Part shown: piece by piece, positions 55,038 to 64,000 of the stretch
How positions within the stretch are numbered: the stretch's first letter is position 1
Layout of the letters: each line of letters opens with the position of its first letter
The notes under the pieces: model-generated
The model's database searches: none
What the model was told of the DNA's origin: nothing
Seen by the model: only the letters and a program-made list of their open reading frames with translations
Made by a program: the position numbers and the translations under genes
DNA from: Datisca glomerata
Lineage: Eukaryota > Streptophyta > Magnoliopsida > Cucurbitales > Datiscaceae
NCBI GenBank assembly: GCA_003255025.1
Contig: QANY01011382.1
Location: 310,001-374,000 of the forward strand
Direction: 5' to 3'
Length of the DNA: 64,000 nt

Positions 55038-58000
55038 TCAAAAGCTTTGACCAAAAGTTGAGCTGACAGGAACTGATGGAGGCACCTGTTGGGGAGACAA
55101 AACACAAGAACCGTCTTTTGGAATAATATCAGCATTGGCACCATCAGCAATTGGAGAATATGGTTTTACAACTTTCCTTTTTAGCATTTCCTGAATAACA
55201 TGACAAGGAGATGAATCATCAGATCAGAAAAGTTTATCACTAATGACTAAAAGCCCTTTCTAATATTGGAATGTGAAACCAACCATGATATTTATCTCGG
55301 ATCCAAATTTTATTCATGGCCTATTCTGGAATTATATTGATTTTCTGGGATTCATGACATGAACACAGGGTGTTCACGGTTCGGTTAGGTTAAAAAATTG
55401 TCAAAATTTCGAATCAAACCAAAACTTCAGTTCTTTAATTTTGACGAACCAAACCGAACCGGACTTACATTAATAACCGACCGAACGAGTCATTTTCGGT
55501 TAACATGAACCATGATGTTTCTTCTGATGTCTGTTCTTTTCTTTTCATAAGAAACATAGATTTTCATTATATAATAAAAGGACTTACAAAAGAGGACAAG
55601 AAATCCTCAATACTTCAACACTTCCCCATTTACAAAGACTACTCAATTTACAATGCCTCTCGAGTTTGAGAAGACAAAATAAAATGGAAAATCCTTAAAA
55701 AACTCGACGATTGAACCCATTTAGACGTCATAAATTTTGCATTGTCCCACATTGTATAGATGTTTTTAGCCTTGTCCAAAAAAAATTCTTAAATTTCTCT
55801 CTACCAAATGCACCAGAATACAGCAAACAGTGATGCTCTCCATAAACATATCTTTCTCTTCTCGTCATCCTAATTAAACGGGTTGATCAATAGTAAAGCA
55901 TTCACATCCCTCGGCATCACCCAGCACAAATCAATTCTTCATAGAGTTTATGCCACAATTAGACGAGAATGCGCAATGAATAAACAGGTGATTCAATGAT
56001 TCTGCATCCTTTCTGCAAAAATTGCACCATTAAGGAGAAAAGCAAGCCTCAGGGTTCCTTTTTTGCAGTGTATCAAAAGTATTTACCTTCCTCACAACCA
56101 CTAGCCAAACCAAAAACTTAATTTTGGTTGGGATACCTGATTCTCAAATTATATTTTGTCTGAATGGTGACTCAGAGGGAGATTAAGAAAGGTATAGAGA
56201 GAACGATTTACATGAAAAATCCGTATCCTCAAGGCAGACCAAGATCTAATATCCGGTCTATGTGGATGAAGAACAACTCGATTAGGAATAGCAAGTAAGT
56301 TTTGGAGTTCCATCAATTCATTTGGGTTCAAGTTTCTTCTAAAATCAAAATGCCATGAGAGAGGAAAAGACGTTTGATGTCTGTTAAAACATCAAACTTC
56401 GACCAAACCAGAGAAAAATTTCCAGGAGCATGGATTTACTCAAGAATTCTTTAAAGATGCAAATAAGAATTCTGACCTCTAGTTTAACTGGGTCATAATA
56501 GCAACATTCCTTTTTCTTTTTTTGGGTCTACAGGAGAGGCTTGTAAATCCGAACTCTTCCTAAAATACTCACAGGATCTATTGTTCTCTCTTCCGCACAT
56601 ATTTAGGGGTAAATATATTTTGTATATATAAGAAAAAATTCTTAAAAAATAAGGTGATTTATGTCAGAAAGTTTGCTGAACTCAACCAAGTTAAATTGCA
56701 TGCTCTGATAGCCATGAGGTTATATTGATGACAATATTGAAAACTCACCTTTGATGAATTATGTCCATAAGTTTTCATTGCTTGCTCAATTGAAGAGTAA
56801 ACTTCAATAGCCTGATGGGTATCAGGGATACATTTTATGACTCGAAATTGTTCCTTCGACTCTGTAGATCTAGTATGCAAGTAAAGGATAAGTCGAGAAG
56901 GTGGAGCTTTTGGATGATCTTTTTTCCCATGTGTCAATTCCATTGTCATTAGATCACCCCACATTACATCCCACAATACTGAACATGGATCCTTTGCTGG
57001 GCTGAATTTTCTTTGACCAATGATGTTGGATGGTTGCTGTAAAGGACAACAATCAGCTCAAATGATATGGGTAATGTAAAGTAGAAGGGAGTTAAGAGGA
57101 TATAACTCTGCGCCATAAAACATTTTGTAGCTTACTTGCAATAACAAGACTCTTCGATGAGTGACCACAGCTATTTTTCCTTCCGGAAGTAAAAAATGAT
57201 CCTCATAAGAATCTGATAGAGCAAACTTTCCCCGCACTTTGAATAGATCAACCTGGACAAAAAATGAGCCTGATTCTGCCAGTTGCAATATAACCTTCAA
57301 TTGAAAACAATTTAAAATAAGTCAGAGCTGTGGTCATTTAGAAAATAGCATTTGATATTGCATTGATATGGTAGGGTCCAACGGAACTCAAGAACTTTGA
57401 GGGAATCTTAAGGAGATTAATGTTTTGTAAATTGATTAGGTTTGGGAAAAAAAGAAAAAACCAACCCTACCTGTCCCTGTGCTTTAAACTCATCATATGG
57501 TCGAAGCAAATTATCGCCACTGATTACACGAGGCAACCTCCTACGAAGAAGTTGCTCATCAGATGTTATCGCCGACGTTATCTTCATCCTCACAGCATTG
57601 GCACCTTCTGTTGTTTTGGACAAAAGATCCAAAACCCCACTGACTGGTTGAGCAGCGGCACCTATTATCCCTTTTCCAACTCCCTGAACAAAGCCCTCAA
57701 CGCCAGAATTTTTTGCTCCTTCCAAAGGCTTCGAAAATATGCCAGTGACTCCTCTGAATAGACCCTTAGCTAGTGCTCCACCTCCTTCCCTAATAACATC
57801 ACCGAAGTCTTCTATGCCTTTGTTTTCCTGTCAGATATTAGAAATTAATAAGAAGACCAGTCTTTGCATACAGCTAGCACCCGAGCAGATATTTTATTAG
57901 CAGGAAAAACAGTAAACAAGTATATAGACTAGGTCTTCAGATCAAGGGTAGACATCTGATTATGCGGTGAATTCCCAATCTGTGAATCGTCAGACCTAGA

Positions 58001-61000
58001 ATAATTTCTTTTTTTTTTATGGGAAGACCTACGATAATTTTGGAAGCAACGAAGGTTCCAACCCGAACAGAATGGAACTGATTCATCATAAGAACCTTTC
58101 AGAAACATGATCCAATGTATAGACAGAAGACTAAACATACTCTTTGTACATGGATAATCAATCTTTAGAATTCCTCTCATTCGGAAATATCATGTTCCCT
58201 TCCAAAAGAGGGTACACAATTAAACCCACACTCAAGGATTTACATAAGCTTTGAATTGCAGTTAAATTCTCATCTCGCAAAGAACGGAAAGGTAGCCCAA
58301 TGCGGATTGCCTGTTGTTTTACAGCTCCTATCGAACTATCGAAGTTGAATATCTTCCAAGAGGGTTACATGACCTTCATCACTACAGGGCATGGGAAAAT
58401 GGATTTTATTCAAGCAATATTTAATAGCATTAAGAAGGCCATGCAAACTCAAGGAGACTCCAAAGTTTCTCCTATGATATTTAGATTGATTATCTTTACT
58501 AGGAAAAATTATTCATATCAACAATTGCACTAGCTTTCAAGACCTGAATGGATAATGGAAAATCTGCAGCCTCTATGTGAAAGAGACTATCAGCAGAGAT
58601 ACGTTACAAACCTGTCTCTGCCGGCTCTGAATGAACTTCTTATCCATGGATAAGGCAGCCACTCCTTTACTCATATGTCCAAGTGCACTGCTGGCATTAC
58701 CCAGAATATCAACACCTGAGAGCAGTTGGAGAGGTTGGCTGAGGAGGTCCTTCCGAATGTTTGAGATAGCAATACTAATCATGGAGCTCTTCCTCATGCA
58801 GATGTTCTCATGAAATCTTGGATTTATTCTCACCTGTTTTTATGAAAAAAAGAAGATACCTTGTGTTAATAATTTGTAATCTACTCCACACATTGTTTTC
58901 ATGGCCTCAAAGTTTGAAGGCAAAAATAGAAAAAAGAGAAAAAGAAGAGTTCATAAAAATATTACTAATAATAGTAAAGAAAAGAGTAAAACCGATATAA
59001 TAGATGTTAGTATAAGTTCAGAGACTCGACTCACCACAAACACAGGGAGATTCAAAGATAGGTTATAGTGACTACAGAAAGTGAGACGCAGGGGTGAGGG
59101 CATAAACTATGGCAATGACAACAAAAAGAGTCATGCCTGATCATAGTTCACGAATTTTTCCGTATCTTTGGAAAAGTTTGTAAATGGAGAGTTTTGTACA
59201 TTTTTCGAAAATTCAGCGAATAATACGCGAATTAACTAACAAAGTGCCTGATAAGCACAAAGGTAGATGAAATGATTGAACAGCCATCTATAGGTACATA
59301 TAATTTTTAAAATACAGGGAATATGATGGGATCATCAGACATTAGATTTTTCTGATCACGCACTTAAATGTTTTCATGAAAATGGGGAACTTCACCTATA
59401 GGGCTTCAACTTTCTGAATTCCAATGAGGGTAGTCATATGTGGGATGGAATTGGATTCCTAGCTTCGAAATGGGCATACACTTCCAGTCCTTTTCACGGT
59501 TCCATTTTTACCATCACAAATCAGAGAAAAGTTGTACATTGATGGTTTTTTCTTCATCTTAAGAATTTATTGTCCTCTACACTACATTTTGTAAATTGCT
59601 TTAGATAATATAAATTATTTTTTTCCTTATCCACCCCTCACCGTCCAATAGGAAAAAGGGTAGTCATTTGGCAGCAAAAAACTAATTCAAAATAAGGAAC
59701 TAGTAAGGAGAAAGTACGAACTTACTGGCATATTTTCAGTATTTCCAAGTGCAGTCATCAAGGATGACCAAAACCCAAGAACACCCCTTGGACGTTGACT
59801 GGGTGACATAGCCATAGACACTTTGAATCGTATTTCCGAGATGTTAAAAACTCTGTAATCAAGGTTAAATCATTTTAGCTGTTTCAAACCAACACAGCTT
59901 TTTCTAATAAGATCAAAACCAAGACAGCATGTATCTAAATTTAAGGTATTTAAGGCGGTCACATACCCAATTTGAATAATTGGATCAACTGACACAGACG
60001 TACTGCGAGTCTCATCTAACCTACTAACATTTACTTGCTGGATCATTTCATGAAGGCGCCAAATTATTGGTTCATGAATGCTAATCAGAAAGGCTGAATT
60101 TTCAGATCCCTGGACAAATATGATAAATAAATAATCAACATAAACAGTTAAGAGTCACATTTTATGTTAGCCAATTAGAACTTGACATGCTCACATGAAA
60201 ACCAATGTATGGATAGACACAAAGATCCAACGACCCATTGGATTGTATTGTCATTGAAAATTTCAAAATATAATCAGTGTCGTCCCCAGTTCTTTGTGGC
60301 CTGAAGAGAACAGGCATCGGGGTTAAAGGCAACTGATTATCGACTTGTATTCCTCGCATTCTGAGTTTGAACCTGCATAACAAAATAAAATAAAATATTG
60401 AAGCTTCATATCAACAAGAGATGAAATGAGATAACAAGCAATTCGTCTAGACCAAAACTGCAGCATAGGTAAGAACTCTAAGTAGTGTGAAATAGGTTTA
60501 TGATAGAACTTATGCTAAAATAGCACTGGCATCCACCACAGGAATCCAGGTACTTATCACTTGATCCTCTTTACTGCTTACTTCTTCAATTAAAAAACTG
60601 TTTCTAGACCCTTATTAGCACTTACAAAGATAAATATTTCAACCGTATTGAAGTTTTTTCAAAAAGAAAGTACATTACAGCTTAATTATAAGAAATTGAA
60701 TTCATGCATGATAGAAACTGAATTCTGATTATTTGACGCATAATCACACCCTGAAAATAGCATTGCCTAGACTGTTTAATAGTCCAAAAAACTAGTGGTT
60801 CCATCCATTAAGAATAAGTGGATAAGTGATCTTCTGTTTTTGGACAGGAAACAAGAGAAGTATAGAGGAAGTAATCGTACCTACTGATTCCAGACCCCAA
60901 GCCAGTTGAATAAGCAAGAAAAAGATTCTGCACTGAGAGATACAATATTTCCTCAGGGGTATGGTCAACAAGGGATAATCCAAGCTCCGCAAGTTCAATA

Positions 61001-64000
61001 ATGACATGAAATTCACAATCTGAAAAGAATGGTGATTCTTTCTGCTGAGAGACATCTTGAGAAGGCAATGATTCAGCTGCTCGACGCCTACCACTTAAAA
61101 GTCCTCTTGGTTCATGTTCTGGAAACCAATCACTGATCTTAACGACATTCATTCTCTCTTCTTTAACTACGCTGACATGTACAGCTTTAGTAGGTCCACC
61201 TGCTACAGGAATGGGTTGGTGATCAGATATCACATCAATGTCATATTTGTCTGATTTTGATGTGTCTGTCCCATCTACAATTATTTCCAATAGTCGTCTT
61301 CTACCAAGATCTTCCCACACAAAAGCAGAAGCCGTATTAGGAAGAAGAGATTGCCATGAATCTTTGGTACCATCAACTTGCCGAATGCGTATGGGTAAAA
61401 CCATAGAACGGTTTTCAATCCTGTATGAAGGTTATGAACTGTGGGTCAGAAGCGAAACATACTTAAAGAAATTGAAATAATCATCAAGTAGGAGTCTTTA
61501 AGACTCATTTTGTTCATCATACAAAAGCAAGTTTAAAAACAAGGGTATATCTGATTATTTCATGAGATACTTAAATATATAAGAAGTGTACCTAGTTGTA
61601 TACAGAAGATATGTTTTTATTATGCACATTTTTTTATTAAGAAACTTCAAATTATTATTAATAAAGAAGAAAAGTACAAAAGAGTAGAAAAAGAAATCCA
61701 CCAAAAGAAACAAAAGGGAAAGGGGAAAGAAAAGAAAAGAAAAACAAGGAAAATTTGCAGCAGGGCGGATGCAAACCCTGGGCCTTGGGGTCGAATGTTA
61801 TAGTACTATTGCAATCATCTAATTTTGTGCCCTATGTTTGAACAAGAAAAGGGAGTATGCAAATCTTATATAAATTTATATTAATCTAAAACTTGTAAAA
61901 TACAAAGGATCTAAACCTTCTATTAGTGAGTCTCTAATTTGTCACTACATACTTAATTTTATATAGAATGTGCAAGGTTTATTTACAATGAGACATCTAC
62001 CATTCATCAAAGACATCTTCTACAAGTTTTAAATTTTAAAATGTTGGAATAATATGAACTTTCTTCTACAAGATTTAAATTTCAAAATGTTGGAGTAATA
62101 TGAACTTTCTATTCATTCAATCTCAACTAATCAAGTTGCACGAATAAAATACTTAAAAAACAAGTCAAATGGAAACACTTCACCGTCAACCTTCCTTTAT
62201 CTTTTCTTTGTCATCAAAATCCTCAAGGGAAATTCTATTCACCCCATAAATTTCTCCATACACCAATTTTTGAAGTACACCCCTAATCTATATCTCTACT
62301 ATATTAACCCACTAATCTCAATTATTTGTAACTATTTTCTTTTTTCTTAAGAAAAGATGGAGTTCAATTCATATTTTCTTGATATAAAAGTTGTAAATGT
62401 GAACTTATTAATAAGTTGGAAAAGAAACATAAGCAAAGAAAAGGAAAAAAAAACTTGTTATTTGAGTTTGGTTTGGTCTTCTGTGTTGATCGGTTCGGTT
62501 CGGTTCTGTTCGACATATGAGTAAACTGATTAAATTTTACATTTTTTAGGTACTAATCTGATGCAACAATTAATGCAGTTGAACCGAACCGTGAACACCC
62601 CTAGTTTAGTGGAGTAATTGTTGTTTAGATTTACAAATTTTACTAAAAATATGTCGAGTGGTTATAGAAATTCAAGTATACTTTATTGTAATTTTACTTG
62701 AGGATAAATTAGGAATAGAAAAGTGTGATTTTGGGATATTTTTGGGGTGTAGGGACTTGACAGTGAATTTGGAAACACTTAGACAAAAGAGGAATCTTAC
62801 CTGTAGGGACTTGACAGTGAATTTGGACGGACAATAACTTCATAGCAGGAGTTCTTTCCTCCACTTCTAACTACTACCCTTAATTGCATTGTACTATCTC
62901 CAGTATCTTTGGTTAACCCTATTTGCATTACACCTTCATTGCAAACACTAAATGGAGTACTCCACTGGTAGCCCTCCACCCACAACTGAAACAAAAAGTA
63001 AAGTATATATAAGTCGTGGACTCATATGTAGTACTCCTATTTAAAATCTTCCGGTTATAAGTTTAGTTTTAGGACAAACCTCCAACAGTTCAACTTTGGC
63101 AGAAGACTGCCAGCCAACTTGTTTCGGGGGATCAGAAGGATGAATCCATGCTAGAGATTGAGAATCACACTGCCGTAGGCAAATACTAGAACCAACTCTA
63201 TTAATAAATAAGGTGTGGGGCTGAAAATGAATAACCTGACAAAAAGAAAAAAATAGTCATACTATTAATTACAAAATGTCTAGAGAGCTAAAACTTAACA
63301 AAGGCTTCCATTCAATCTAAACCAGAACCGTGTCATGAAGGCCAAAAAAGAACGTATAAGTACACAGCACAGTGAAGTAATAACTGACAAAATACAAGTA
63401 TATATTGTCAATGCCACCAACATAGAGAAATACAACCACATTATAATAAATTAAACCTTTGTTCTGTCTGAAGTCATGTTAAGTAGAGCTGAAAGCTTGT
63501 AATAAACTCCGTCAGAACTGAATGCCTTGACATCAACACGTTCCTGCAGACAAAAGTTCAACAAACATCACAAATCACAGAAAAAATCATGAGAAGTTTT
63601 GAAACACAAACAAATAGGAGAAAACAGGAGAAGAAATTCACAACACTAGTAAATGAACTGATTTCCTAATCACCTTGTTTTCTAGCTCAAGCAGAGAAAT
63701 GCCAGCACTGCAAAAGTCTGAATGACGCATGGAAACAGCAATTCCCACACGGGGAGAACGATATGCATAGTCTTGGGGAGAAAGCATACTAGGAACTGGA
63801 CTAGTATCCTCGATTACTTCTAGAACTTGCATATTTCTCCTTAGGCCAGAATTTCTCCGGTCCAACGAACTTATAGGATTTCTTAAAGCTGTTTTTGCAG
63901 ACTTAACTGCTCTAGCGAGTATAATGGAGTCTGATTCTGCATTTTCTAAAGGTTCCACCTCCACCACTCGGTATGCCAAAGAGAGAGATGAATCATTAAC
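55038..64000 (-). CDS. VPS13: VPS13-family lipid-transfer protein, C-terminal 973 residues
   Basis: Thirteen exons read leftward in one frame: 64000-63674 (continues beyond the window), 63543-63457, 63235-63080, 62985-62801, 61420-60881, 60372-60195, 60109-59967, 59852-59726, 58833-58612, 57827-57471, 57294-57136, 57036-56749 and 55190-55038 (TGA). All junctions are GT-AG and the phases agree throughout. The first five exons belong to the VAB (SHR-BD) adaptor-binding domain (LWVEGYQWSTPFSVCNEG; IENRSMVLPIRIRQVDG). Exons 8-10 carry the ATG2_C-like region (GVFNISEIRFKVSMAMSPSQ; EGAKNSGVEGFVQGVGKGII). Exons 11-12 form a PH-like domain (GKIAVVTHRRVLLLQ; DVMWGDLMTMELTHGKKD). VPS13 proteins bridge membranes at contact sites and move lipids in bulk; the Arabidopsis relatives include SHRUBBY. 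Which plant paralogue this is cannot be told here. No premature stop was seen. Confidence 0.93.
55372..55502. mobile_element. Small hAT-like element in the last VPS13 intron
   Basis: AGGGTGTTCACGGTTCGGTT starts a short stretch rich in AACCAAACCGAACC motifs and ending in TTTTCGGTTA. The flanks show ACATGAAC on both sides (55367-55374 and 55503-55510), which may be an 8-bp target duplication. The right terminus lacks the usual AACACCCC, so it is decayed or truncated. Confidence 0.5.
55555..56420 (-). pseudogene. LINE ORF2 remnant (antisense in the last VPS13 intron)
   Basis: It lies on the minus strand, the same strand as VPS13. SWHFDFRRNLNPNELMELQN starts the piece, followed by the open frame 56149-56331 (RPDIRSWSALRIRIFHVNRS) and PTKIKF-related and KVNTFDTLQKRNPEACFSP sequence with WCNFCRKDAESLNHLFIHCA, the zinc-binding region of plant LINE RT. 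The element is 5'-truncated and broken by frameshifts. It stretches the final intron to about 1.56 kb without affecting splice sites. Confidence 0.75.
61745..61845 (-). mobile_element. Possible tRNA-derived SINE fragment
   Basis: The minus strand reads AAGGCCCAGGGTTTGCATCC, a stretch like the T-arm and B box of a tRNA (GGTTCGANNCC), preceded by a less clear A-box region and followed by GCCCTG. It lies in the long VPS13 intron between exons 4 and 5, next to an A-rich tract (61660-61755). No full tRNA fold could be built. Confidence 0.3.
62017..62108. repeat. 46-bp tandem duplication in a VPS13 intron
   Basis: CTTCTACAAGTTTTAAATTT plus the following ATATGAACTTT-containing stretch at 62017 returns at 62063 with a few substitutions. 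Confidence 0.9.
62479..62603. mobile_element. Very short hAT-like element in a VPS13 intron
   Basis: The right end AACCGAACCGTGAACACCCCTA is the family terminus in reverse. The left end (TTCTGTGTTGATCGGTTCGG) is a decayed match. Flanks GTTTGGTC (62471-62478) and GTTTAGTG (62604-62611) agree at six of eight positions, compatible with an old 8-bp target duplication. Confidence 0.6.

Noticed and set aside
57420..57761. 113-codon plus-strand ORF
   Set aside because: Antisense shadow of VPS13 exon 57471-57827, whose minus-strand translation is clearly conserved.
61745..61845. Functional tRNA gene
   Set aside because: Only a B-box-like T arm is recognisable; acceptor and anticodon arms cannot be paired, so it is listed only as a possible SINE fragment.

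Overview
This window is nuclear DNA of a flowering plant, most likely a eudicot. It is AT-rich, its genes are split by GT-AG introns, and it carries degenerate Ty1/copia, Ty3/gypsy, LINE, Mutator-like and small hAT-like elements. I cannot name the species from sequence alone. Only two protein-coding genes look intact: SWC5 on the plus strand (44846-46596), a BCNT-domain subunit of the SWR1 chromatin-remodelling complex, and the 3' part of a VPS13-family lipid-transfer protein gene on the minus strand (64000-55038, continuing past the right edge). All reading frames of both close across the splice junctions I inferred.

Layout. 429-4995: a degenerate plus-strand copia element ending in a 966-bp palindrome of two head-on LTR copies. 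5122-7266: remains of a gypsy-type element with an antisense accessory ORF. 7267-8679: a fragment of a long copia LTR whose full element recurs at 33468-43221. 8680-13860: mostly featureless AT-rich DNA with a LINE tail. 14637-24000: two tandem, broken copies of a U2AF65-like splicing-factor gene (minus strand). The first has its RRM3 exon duplicated in inverted orientation, giving a hairpin of about 290-bp arms. The second is split by a Mutator-like element (18273-23383). 25139-31550: a second, longer copy of that Mutator-like element, with a MuDR-type transposase gene followed by a plant-mobile-domain gene that is itself interrupted by an hAT-like insertion.

32766-44742 is the most unusual region. 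It is a foldback-type element with inverted termini of roughly 230 bp and an interior made of tens of short near-perfect palindromes. A 9.75-kb copia element has landed inside that array. The right terminus lies only about 100 bp upstream of the SWC5 start codon.

46600-55000: SWC5 downstream DNA, simple repeats, two LINE 3' remnants (the second rearranged into an inverted plus direct duplication) and a fragment of plastid rpoC2 moved to the nucleus. 55038-64000: the VPS13 gene, whose last intron took in a LINE and a small hAT-like element without harming the reading frame.

The two intact genes are not functionally linked. The rest of the window is a record of nested transposition, gene duplication and inverted duplication. 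All family calls come from reading the translations and flanks by eye; no database search was run.
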